Origin: Paenibacillus rigui
GTDB taxonomy: Bacteria; Bacillota; Bacilli; Paenibacillales; NBRC-103111
Direction of reading: 5' to 3'
DNA: 64,000 bases
Assembly (NCBI RefSeq): GCF_002234615.1
Contig: NZ_NMQW01000024.1
Coordinates: 1-64,000, forward strand
Positions 1 through 7,220 of this stretch are shown one piece after another (the first letter of the stretch is position 1; every line of letters begins with the position of its first letter). Below the pieces are notes generated by a model. That model was not told the DNA's origin. It did not search any database and saw nothing but the letters and a program-made list of their open reading frames with translations. A program made the position numbers and the translations under genes.

Positions 1-3000
1 TTGCGGGACAGCATTACAACCATTTCTTCACGTGTAATCGTTTTATCCGGTTTGAACGTACCGTCATCGTAGCCTTTGATTACCCCTGCCGCTACAAGGT
101 TCTCAATAGCTCCTTTAGCCCAGTTATCACCATTGTCCTTCAATACAATACTCGTATTGCTGCCACCTTGGATATTGAATCCGCGATTCAGAATCACTGC
201 AAACTCAGCGCGTGTGATAGGACTATCCGGCCTAAACGTACCATCTTCGTAGCCATTAATCAGTTGCAATTTGATGAAAGCATCGATTGTCTTCTTCGCC
301 CAGTGCCCTTGAGTGTCAGCAAAATCAATTGTAGTGTTTGCTTCCTTCGCTTCCGCTACTTTGGATTCAATCGTATTTACTAAATTGGCTTCATTAACAA
401 TGCTACTGATAAATGCTCCAACCTTAGGCTGTGGAGAAACAGGTGTCTGTTCTGGAGGAATAGGCGTCTGCTGTGGAGGAACGGGTGTTTGCTCTGGAGC
501 AGACCCCCGTCCCGAAACAGCTCGGGATGTTGCACTAACTTCATTAGACGCAACGCTGTCTCCCCCCAGGTTCGTAGCTTTAACGACAAAGTAGTACAAT
601 GTGCCATTCGTTAGTCCGGTTACATCATAGCTGTATACCGAATCACTGACTGAAGCTTCTTCCAATCCATACGCTCCGGAAGTCGTACTCTTGAATACTT
701 TATACCCTGTGGAACCGATCACCGGACTCCATGATAGCCTTATTTGTCTATTGCCCGGTGTGGCGCGATCCAGTATCGGTGCCCCGGGTGCTGGAACTTG
801 CGGAGATTCGGCTGGCCTATTGATGTTCACGCTATATGTCTTGACCGTCGTACCGTCCTGCGCCTTAACTTGAATCGTAATCATATTGTCTCCTACAGTC
901 AGCGCAATCGGCTGGCTTGGTTGACCGCTAGCAACCGGGCTTCCGTTCACCGTCAGCAAAGCGTTCGCATCGTATACCGTACCCGTTACGGTGACGGAGG
1001 CCGTCTTATCGGCGACAGAAGCGTTGTAAGCAGTCCCAGCTGCGGTGAATAACGGATTTAAAGTGCCCTCCGACAATGTTAGTTCCTGCAAATCGGCGTT
1101 CGAGCTCGCTGCTCTGTGAATCCGTACGGTATATGTTTTGACCGTGCTGCCATCCTGCGCGGTAACACGAATCGTGACCTCATTGTCCCCGACCTGAAGC
1201 GCTAGTGGCTGACTCTGCTGCCCGCTAGGTACAGAGGCTCCGTTTATCATCATTGAGGCGTTCGAGTCACTGGCTATTCCCGTAACAGTAATGGCAGCCG
1301 TACTGTTGCTCACCGATCCATTATAAGCTGTCGTACCTGCAGTAAAATTCGGTTCCAAACTCCCATCCGACAATACGAGATGGTTCAAATCGGCATTCGA
1401 GCTTCCAGCTCTGCGAATTTGCAGCGTATAAGTCGCCGTCGACTGTCCATCTTCCGCCGTCACCTTGAAGATAACAAGGTTATTTCCTACGTCTAGAGAG
1501 AAGGTCGGCTGTTGGCCTTTCGGCGTAGTCAACTGAAATGATGCATGCGCATCGTATACAGACGCTCCCACCGTGATCGAAGTTGTGCTGAAAGGCACAT
1601 CGGCCGTGTAGGCATATGTTGTATTCTCAAATGCAGGGGAAATGCTTCCCTCGCTGATGGACATGTTACCCAATGATGTAACGCTCGAGCCCAGGCGCGT
1701 AACCGTAACTTGGTAAGGCTGAACCGTACCGTCTTCCGCCGTGACCTCCACCGTGATAACGTTCGAGCCTACGCTTAAGCCGATCGAATTCGTGACCGGA
1801 TTTCCATTAAGCTTCAAGGCGGTTACGGCTGCAAAAGGATGTGCGGCCGTTGCAGTTATCATTGTCGAATCTATGGAATTGGCAACGGTTGCTGTATAGT
1901 CATACACGCTCGCGCTAACTGTTGGACTCATAACGATCCCGCTTAAGCTTAATGTGCCGATTCCAGCGTTATTGCTCTTCGGCTGCCGTGTAACCGTCAC
2001 ACGATAAGGCTTGACTGTGCCGTCTTCTGCCGTTATTTCTACAGTGATTACATTCGAGCCTACGCTCAAGCCGACCGGATTAGTAACAGGGTTATCGTTC
2101 AGCTTCAAAGCGGATACCGTCGCTTTGCTGCTAGCGGCCGTTGCCGTTACCGTCGTCGATGTCACCGCATAAGGAACCGTTGCAGTATAGACGTCTGCGC
2201 TCACGGATGGGGTGATGTTGATGCCGCTCAGATTTAATGCTGCCACTCCTGCATTATTGTCTAACACCGTTACTTGGCTTGCCGCATTAATGCTGCTGTT
2301 GTCGCTCGCCGCTGCTTTTATCGTCGCGGTTCCCGGTCCTTTGGCCGTTACCAATCCGCTTGTATCAACGGTTGCGACGGTTTCGTCGCTGCTGCTCCAC
2401 TCGATCGTCCCACTCGTCAAAGGATTATTTAATTCGATCGTTGGAGTCAACTGAGCTGCAGGTTCTCCGATTTTGAGCTGTAACGTGGAAGTATTTAGGG
2501 TGATACTCGATAGGATCGAGCTCCCCTTTAATGCTGTCGTCCGATTAATAGTCGAACCGTTGCCTAATTGCCCGTGAGCGTTATTTCCCCAAGTATATAT
2601 TTTTCCGTCCCCGCCAATAGCAAGGCCATGCTGCAAACCCGGACCGATCGCCACGATGTTGCTTATCCCGACCACTTTGACTGGCAGATTTCTTTGCGTC
2701 GTAGTACCATCCCCTAGACGTCCTGCCGTATTGAGACCAAAAGAATACACGGTCCCATCATTGGACAGCGCATATGACGCATTAGCTCCTTCACTGAGTG
2801 TTGAAACGGCTTTGATATTGGATAAAAAACCGGTACCTGATTCATTCTTCACTTTCGTAGGAGTGCTTATCCAAGCCGTTGTCGAGTTAATACCAAGCTG
2901 ATTGTTAGCATTGTTGCCCCAACCCCAGACGTTTCCGCCTGCATCAAGTGCGAGGATAAATCCGTTACCGGCTGAAATTTGAACAATGTCGTTCAGTCCA

Positions 3001-3761
3001 TCGATTCTAACCGGGGTGCTGCCGCCGGCACCATTAGCCACTGAATTGCCAAGGTTTCTCCCCCAGCCCCAAACCGTACCATCAGCCTTGAGCGCGACAC
3101 TGAAATAGATGCCTGCAGCTATGGCGATAACTTGATCAAAATCAACATCCTGATTGTTGCCATCCTTTACTTTTAATTTAACGGGTACTGAAATCATAGT
3201 GGTAGCAGGGTTCTGCGGATCCACCGTCTGTCCGAGCTGCCCCAGCTCATTACTGCCCCAAGCCCAGACCGTGCCGTCCTGCTTCAACGCCAAGCTGTGA
3301 TCAGCGCCTGCAGCTATTGACGTGATATCGCTAAAGCCTGAATTTAACTCTCCCACGACCTGCGTGGGAATATGGTTATAGGTCACGGAAGTGACTTGCC
3401 CGAGTTCCCCTGTTCCGTTATATCCCCATGCCCATACCGTTTTGTCTCCCTTCAGCGCCAGATTGTGGTAAGCGCCTGCAGAGATCTCCGTGATATCTTC
3501 AAGATTTTGTATTTTGGCTGGAGAAGTTACGGCTTTTTGCTCCGGTGAGTGACCGGCTTCGCCCTCCTCGTTATACCCCCAGCCCCATACGCTGCCATCA
3601 TTAAACCTTAGTAACGAATGAGAATAACCACTGGAAGCTTGAACCGGAATTGGCGGCGTACCGCCTGCTGCTGCAATCGTTCCCGGCAGGTCTGCAAATG
3701 ATAGCAGTAAGCATAAGGCAACTGCCAAGAAACGTGAAGGCAACTTGAGTTTCGTGATCAA
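1..3761 (-). CDS. Large SLH-anchored surface protein with RCC1 propeller, partial (3' end outside window)
   Basis: The frame is open from a TTG at 3761 to the window edge (about 1253 codons), preceded by AAAGGAG about 11 nt upstream. A signal peptide ends near an Ala-Ala-Ala-Gly stretch. Seven RCC1-type blades follow (about 3650-2560; each has a core such as VWGWG or VWAWG followed by N and LG), enough for one beta-propeller. Next come a bacterial Ig-like (Big_2) domain (about 2510-2270), five cadherin-like beta-sandwich repeats of roughly 80-85 residues (about 2260-800), one fibronectin type III domain (about 790-530), a Pro/Gln linker with repeated TPVPPQ-like units, and at least one and a half SLH modules (GYEDGTFRPDSPITRAEF and GYDDGTFKPDKTITREE). 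SLH modules bind secondary cell-wall polymers, so the protein should sit on the cell surface. The role of the propeller is unknown; ligand or polysaccharide binding is a guess. The start and domain calls are firm, the function is not. Confidence 0.88.
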   Translation of the reverse strand, partial: MITKLKLPSRFLAVALCLLLSFADLPGTIAAAGGTPPIPVQASSGYSHSLLRFNDGSVWGWGYNEEGEAGHSPEQKAVTSPAKIQNLEDITEISAGAYHNLALKGDKTVWAWGYNGTGELGQVTSVTYNHIPTQVVGELNSGFSDITSIAAGADHSLALKQDGTVWAWGSNELGQLGQTVDPQNPATTMISVPVKLKVKDGNNQDVDFDQVIAIAAGIYFSVALKADGTVWGWGRNLGNSVANGAGGSTPVRIDGLNDIVQISAGNGFILALDAGGNVWGWGNNANNQLGINSTTAWISTPTKVKNESGTGFLSNIKAVSTLSEGANASYALSNDGTVYSFGLNTAGRLGDGTTTQRNLPVKVVGISNIVAIGPGLQHGLAIGGDGKIYTWGNNAHGQLGNGSTINRTTALKGSSILSSITLNTSTLQLKIGEPAAQLTPTIELNNPLTSGTIEWSSSDETVATVDTSGLVTAKGPGTATIKAAASDNSSINAASQVTVLDNNAGVAALNLSGINITPSVSADVYTATVPYAVTSTTVTATAASSKATVSALKLNDNPVTNPVGLSVGSNVITVEITAEDGTVKPYRVTVTRQPKSNNAGIGTLSLSGIVMSPTVSASVYDYTATVANSIDSTMITATAAHPFAAVTALKLNGNPVTNSIGLSVGSNVITVEVTAEDGTVQPYQVTVTRLGSSVTSLGNMSISEGSISPAFENTTYAYTADVPFSTTSITVGASVYDAHASFQLTTPKGQQPTFSLDVGNNLVIFKVTAEDGQSTATYTLQIRRAGSSNADLNHLVLSDGSLEPNFTAGTTAYNGSVSNSTAAITVTGIASDSNASMMINGASVPSGQQSQPLALQVGDNEVTIRVTAQDGSTVKTYTVRIHRAASSNADLQELTLSEGTLNPLFTAAGTAYNASVADKTASVTVTGTVYDANALLTVNGSPVASGQPSQPIALTVGDNMITIQVKAQDGTTVKTYSVNINRPAESPQVPAPGAPILDRATPGNRQIRLSWSPVIGSTGYKVFKSTTSGAYGLEEASVSDSVYSYDVTGLTNGTLYYFVVKATNLGGDSVASNEVSATSRAVSGRGSAPEQTPVPPQQTPIPPEQTPVSPQPKVGAFISSIVNEANLVNTIESKVAEAKEANTTIDFADTQGHWAKKTIDAFIKLQLINGYEDGTFRPDSPITRAEFAVILNRGFNIQGGSNTSIVLKDNGDNWAKGAIENLVAAGVIKGYDDGTFKPDKTITREEMVVMLSR

Positions 3762-3873
3762 TGGTGTCAACTCTCCTTTTAATTATGTATTAATGAAGCC
3801 TTAAAGCGATTGTAGTTCTTAAGCCCCCTTTAATTCTTCGGATATGATATAAAATACATGTGAGAATACATTA

Positions 3874-4150
3874 CTAGTTAATGAACTGTAAAATTTGAAG
3901 CATCCGCTTCAGCATCACCGTTGCTTCTGCGCGGCTTGCATTCTCTTTAGGTGAGAAGGTGGTAGCTGTTCTACCACGCCTGCACTCACAGATTGAGCAA
4001 CGGCATCTCTAGCCCAGCTGCTGAGCTCATGGCATGAGTGATTATCAAACCTGGGAACCTTCTCACCAGTTGAAGCTGTGACATTACTATCGCCTGACGA
4101 AAAAAACATACTAAATACCGTCGTGAAAATTAAAAGACTAGAAAATTCAT
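3874..4150 (-). pseudogene. Decayed SLH-domain gene remnant with at least two frameshifts
   Basis: Three reading frames must be joined to read this as one protein. A start at 4150 after GGGGAG gives MNFLVF and then a stop. The next frame (from 4109) continues a signal-peptide-like stretch and half of an SLH module (SSWARDAVAQSVSAGVV). A third frame gives the SLH end (SPKENASRAEATVMLKRML) and a TAG stop at 3874. The middle of the SLH module (the usual GYxDGTF part) is missing. This is the 3' end of an old SLH surface gene, directly upstream of the intact SLH gene on the same strand. The SLH identity rests on the RAEATVMLKRML motif; that it is a pseudogene follows from the frame breaks. Confidence 0.6.
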
Positions 4151-4331
4151 GAATATTCTCCCCACTATTTTTTTCTTATATCTTAACATCGTAGATTAGC
4201 CCATTCGTGAAACTCAAAGAAAACTTTAAGTTCGCGCTCTCAAGGCACTCTGGCAACCTAGTTCAATTTACCGTTCCAGACATGGAGTTGATTACATGCA
4301 AGTGGAATGAATAAAAAATGGGTCAACAGCG

Positions 4332-4505
4332 TCAAGTAATGCCCAACGCCATGACCACATTTTTTTCACCGAGTAAATTCATACACGTTTTCTTACCCCA
4401 CATTGTGGCGTCTTCCGATGATTTTGCGGGGGCCCCATAGCCTCCACTTATTTCGTTTTGACCCGTTAGCCACCACAAATACAGAAACCCGAATACGACA
4501 TACAT
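4332..4505 (-). CDS. Unrecognised 57-residue ORF, possible gene fragment
   Basis: An ATG at 4505, immediately preceded by an in-frame TGA, opens 57 codons. The N-terminus is hydrophobic and aromatic (VVFGFLYLWWL). A polar part with ISGGYGAPAKSSEDATMWGK follows, ending at TGA 4332. No convincing ribosome-binding site is visible. Its composition looks protein-like rather than random, but I do not recognise a family. It lies in the AT-rich accessory strip among two broken genes, so it may itself be a fragment of a longer lost gene. Confidence 0.25.
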   Translation of the reverse strand: MYVVFGFLYLWWLTGQNEISGGYGAPAKSSEDATMWGKKTCMNLLGEKNVVMALGIT

Positions 4506-4661
4506 TCAGGCTTCAATATACAGGCCAATGCGGCTCTTAACTACTGTTTCCTCACGAGCGACACACAGCACTTCACATGTGTTGAGTAATCAGTGAGAAC
4601 AACCTAACGAAGTACTCTCGCCATTTATTAATACCGACGGAACATTTTCTTCTAATTCATC

Positions 4662-4997
4662 TCAATATAAGAAGTAGCTTCCTTCATAATTCTTAACAAC
4701 ATTCTCTTGGGAATCAAAAATGAAATTCACGTTTGGGTATTTATCAAATGGATAGTTGTAACGCTCAAGTAAATGTAAGTGCTCTTGTTTGATCATCTGG
4801 AACTTTCCCGTTTCATCTGCTGTATTCTTTTCACTTTCACAATTAAAGAATACATAAACCCCAATACTATTATCCCATTTCTCAAATGTGGCAACATATT
4901 CCATCCTGTGTATATTCATTCCTTATTCTTTTGCCCAAGCTATAATTTCGTTTCTAACACTTTCGATGATTTCCCAGTATTTCTTAGCGTTATTCAA
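4662..4997 (-). pseudogene. Small hypothetical gene interrupted by one in-frame stop (TAA at 4923-4925)
   Basis: A TTG start at 4997 with AAGGGTGAT upstream gives NNAKKYWEIIESVRNEI and a helix ending in WAKE, then TAA. The same frame continues without shift as GMNIHRMEYVATFEKWDNS and on to a stop at 4662. A single CAA-to-TAA change would explain the break. The downstream half (85 residues from ATG 4919) has an alpha/beta look with IGVYVFFNCESEK and FDKYPNVNFIFDS near the end. It resembles small solitary or immunity-type proteins of Firmicutes, but I cannot name the family. The shorter product could still be made from ATG 4919; no good ribosome-binding site precedes it. Confidence 0.5.
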
Positions 4998-5263
4998 TGA
5001 AAATCACCCTTAGTATATTTAATATCCCTGATAAGCATATTATTTCCCGTGTAAAAATTATCAAAATTTGTTAAAATAGATAATTTATCTTTGAAAACTA
5101 TAGGTGCCTCCAACCAAAAGTCGATAGAGATAAACATGAAAGACATGATCGAACGTCATGTGGCAGTAGGGTCTCCTAACATCAACATCCTGGAACAAGT
5201 TAGAACAACAGCTTGTCCTATCAAATAGTGAGCACAACTATGCCGGTTGGATGCCCTATAAAG
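4998..5263. other. AT-rich intergenic stretch without a convincing gene
   Basis: I find no gene here. A plus-strand frame reads about 45 codons (TTG near 5090, ATGs near 5136) to a stop near 5229, but it has no ribosome-binding site and no recognisable motif. The sequence may be leftover mobile-element DNA. Confidence 0.4.
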
Positions 5264-5284
5264 ATAAAACCGCCTTACGGCGGT
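5264..5284 (-). terminator. Rho-independent terminator after the HNH gene
   Basis: A stem of six base pairs (ACCGCC with GGCGGT, loop of four) is followed on the minus strand by TTTTAT. It lies 17 nt past the stop of the HNH endonuclease gene. Confidence 0.75.
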
Positions 5285-5300
5285 GAATTCAGTACTTACA

Positions 5301-5711
5301 TCAGTTCGCTTGACGATGATTATAGTTAGCTTTAATGATCCGGTAACAGAGCTTTATAAGATTCGGCACGGAAAGTGCTTTTTCTATAAGATATGAGAAC
5401 GCTGAACGGTTTCCTCGTTTCGTGTTGCATTCCATGCAAGAAGCGAGTAAGTTTTGAGGAAGATCTGAGCCGCCCTTGCTTGAAGGGACAATGTGGTCTA
5501 CAGTCGTTGCGTGACGCCCACACCACAAACAAGTGTAACGATCCCGTTTTAATGCAGCTTTTCGATAGTCTCGAAATGAAAATGGGTTGTAAAGTAATTG
5601 GATTGTCTGCTCGTCAATCCAGACGGCACGGGCTCGATTAACTTCCCTCCAAGCCCGGTGAAGCAAACATGGGGTTAGTTTTTGGCCGTCCAAATTGAGC
5701 ACTGTTATCAT
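5301..5711 (-). CDS. HNH endonuclease
   Basis: Codes for 136 residues from ATG 5711, chosen because AGGAGG lies 9 nt upstream; a TTG two codons earlier is too close to it. The N-terminal 45 residues (ITVLNLDGQKLTPC, then a helix with REVNRARAVW) match the small beta-alpha domain that precedes HNH modules in many bacterial and IscB-like proteins. The HNH nuclease module follows, with CLWCGR, the catalytic DHIVPSSKGGSD and a second zinc pair CMECNTKRGN. Proteins of this type cut DNA non-specifically or site-specifically, and many belong to mobile elements. It stands alone in the accessory strip beside ssrA with its own terminator. The target is unknown. Confidence 0.85.
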   Translation of the reverse strand: MITVLNLDGQKLTPCLLHRAWREVNRARAVWIDEQTIQLLYNPFSFRDYRKAALKRDRYTCLWCGRHATTVDHIVPSSKGGSDLPQNLLASCMECNTKRGNRSAFSYLIEKALSVPNLIKLCYRIIKANYNHRQAN

Positions 5712-5742
5712 AGTCAATCGCCTCCTAAAGCAAAAGTTAGAC

Positions 5743-5782
5743 CATAACCACAGGCAAATGGATTATTTGATTCGTGGTTATG
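5743..5782. repeat. 9-bp inverted repeat upstream of the HNH gene
   Basis: CATAACCAC (5743-5751) and GTGGTTATG (5774-5782) are perfect inverted arms separated by 22 nt. They lie about 30 nt upstream of the HNH gene start. This may be an operator or the 5' leader hairpin of that gene. Confidence 0.4.
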
Positions 5783-5837
5783 TATGTTAGAGACGAGAGA
5801 TGCCTACAATTCGTCTACAATTTTATCTTTAAAAGGC

Positions 5838-5864
5838 AAAAACCCGTTCATTGAGCGGGTTTTT
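5838..5864. terminator. Bidirectional hairpin terminator
   Basis: AAAAACCCG and CGGGTTTTT form a 9-bp stem around a 9-nt loop, with A and T runs on each side, so it can end transcription in both directions. It sits just left of the partial copy of the ssrA 3' end. Integrase genes often end this way beside their attachment site, but no integrase remains. Confidence 0.7.
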
Positions 5865-5866
5865 AG

Positions 5867-5890
5867 TATGGAGACGAGGAGAGTATCGAA
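5867..5890. repeat. Partial duplicate of the ssrA 3' end, possible old attachment site
   Basis: TATGGAGACGAGG is identical to the 3' end of the tmRNA gene at 6078-6090. After one mismatch the match goes on through GAGT and, past a one-base insertion, CGAA. Both copies follow a T-rich terminator. Such a duplicated 3' tRNA or tmRNA end is the usual mark of site-specific integration; here it would be a relic. Confidence 0.4.
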
Positions 5891-6037
5891 ATCTTCCATC
5901 TCCCTGCTCACGAAGCCCACCCAACGAGGATAACTTTAGCGGTAGATTTCGATGCCGTTCTCCCTGCGCTTCGCTCCGGTCCGCGCGGGACTGAACCCCT
6001 TACAGGGCTTCACCTCCCTCCTCGCGTCTCCTAATGC

Positions 6038-6068
6038 AAAAAAGCACCGACCGCTTAGGTCGACGCTT
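6038..6068 (-). terminator. Terminator of the tmRNA gene
   Basis: On the minus strand an 11-bp stem (two G-U pairs) with a 5-nt loop is followed by six T residues. It starts 12 nt past the CCA end of ssrA. Confidence 0.75.
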
Positions 6069-6079
6069 TTTGCTTTTTA

Positions 6080-6441
6080 TGGAGACGAGGGGAGTCGAAC
6101 CCCTGTCCGAAGATCTCGCCACATAGGCTTCTACGGGTGTAGCCACAGTTTTGATGTCACCCGAGCAGCGCCCCGTAACCGGCTCTGCGTTGGGTCAGCC
6201 TGGTTGTCTTCTTCAGCTAGCCGCAGGCGGAGACTAGACAGCGTATCCCACTAAAGGTTGAGCCCCTATCCCGCCACATGGGCGATGGAGAGTAGAAGCG
6301 CTCCAGCAGTTTCTTAGGCTGCTAAAAGAGCAGGTTGTTGTTGTTTGCCATTTAATAGGCTTTAGCGTTGATGAAGTGGTCGCGTCCCCACTACCCGCTA
6401 CCCATGCTCGAACTATCCCCGTCGAATCCAAGAACGTCCCC
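6080..6441 (-). ncRNA. ssrA: Transfer-messenger RNA (tmRNA)
   Basis: The RNA starts with GGGGACGTTC and ends with a T-arm GGTTCGACTCC and an encoded CCA, about 362 nt in all. The acceptor arms pair as expected. The tag frame begins with GGC and reads GKQQQPALLAA then TAA; with the tRNA-like alanine the tag is AGKQQQPALLAA, ending in the LAA signal recognised by ClpXP. The molecule rescues stalled ribosomes together with SmpB, whose gene lies just upstream on the same strand. Its 3' end appears to have served as an integration site (see the copy at 5867). Confidence 0.97.
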
Positions 6442-6509
6442 GCATAAGTGGGCTTTCTGCCAGGAAAGCCGCAAAAGGTAAAGCATGCATCCGCTTGTGA
6501 TGCTTACTT

Positions 6510-6537
6510 AGTATAACACATTTTTGTTCAAAATGAA
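6510..6537 (-). promoter_or_regulatory. Possible ssrA promoter
   Basis: A TATACT -10 box (6510-6515) lies 16 nt after a weak TTCATT -35 box (6532-6537) on the minus strand. The mature tmRNA 5' end is about 70 nt further on, which would leave a leader to be processed. Confidence 0.45.
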
Positions 6538-6620
6538 GCATGTCTTGCTGGAAGCCGTTCCAGTAGTTGACCCTGCGGCGAATATTGCCTATCAAGCACC
6601 TGCAACATTCAACCTTTTCA

Positions 6621-7100
6621 CTACCGCGCGACCTTCTGCTTCTCGCGAAGCACGCGTTGGATATCGCGCTGAGCATCCCGCTTGGCCGCGGAATCCCGCT
6701 TGTCATACTGCTTCTTGCCTCGGCCGAGTCCTATCAACAGCTTGGCATAGCCGTTGCGGACGTAGATCTTGAGCGGCACCAGCGTGTAGCCTTCCTGCTT
6801 GGCCAGCCCGAACAGCTTCTTGATCTGATCCTTCTTCAGCAGCAGCTTACGCGTCCGGGTCGGATCATCCGGATTGTGGCGATTACCCTGCTCGAACGGA
6901 CTGATATGCACGTTATGGATGAAGGCTTCCCCGTTCCGGATCGTAGCGAACGCATCGCCGATATTCGCACGGCCCAGCCGCAGCGACTTGATCTCGGTAC
7001 CGGTCAGTACCATACCGCATTCATATGTGTCTTCAATAAAATAATCGTGAGACGCCTTTTTGTTCTGTGCCAGAACCTTGCCGTCCGCTTTTTGCCCCAT
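6621..7100 (-). CDS. smpB: SsrA-binding protein SmpB
   Basis: A 159-residue protein, normal family length, with an OB-fold and conserved stretches: [20 protein letters not shown] near the N-terminus, [17 protein letters not shown] and a basic C-terminal tail ([10 protein letters not shown]...RVLREKQ) that becomes a helix in the ribosomal mRNA channel. It binds the tRNA-like part of tmRNA and takes it to stalled ribosomes. The start is ATG 7100 after AAGGAGTG. The next gene downstream is ssrA and the one upstream is rnr, the usual trans-translation and RNA-decay cluster of Bacillales. Confidence 0.97.
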   Translation of the reverse strand: MGQKADGKVLAQNKKASHDYFIEDTYECGMVLTGTEIKSLRLGRANIGDAFATIRNGEAFIHNVHISPFEQGNRHNPDDPTRTRKLLLKKDQIKKLFGLAKQEGYTLVPLKIYVRNGYAKLLIGLGRGKKQYDKRDSAAKRDAQRDIQRVLREKQKVAR

Positions 7101-7165
7101 GCCGGCTCACTCCTTCCCCAATAAAAAGCAGCATGTACTAAGCAACATAGCACATGTCACACACA

Positions 7166-7203
7166 AAGGGATTGGAGTCCATTTTACCAGACTCCAATCC
7201 CTT
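7166..7203 (-). terminator. Perfect 14-bp hairpin between rnr and smpB
   Basis: AAGGGATTGGAGTC and GACTCCAATCCCTT form a perfect stem around a 10-nt loop, directly after the rnr stop. On the minus strand it is followed only by TTTGTGTG, so termination may be partial. It could also protect or separate the rnr and smpB messages. Confidence 0.55.
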
Positions 7204-7220
7204 GAAGCAAGCGCGCGCGG

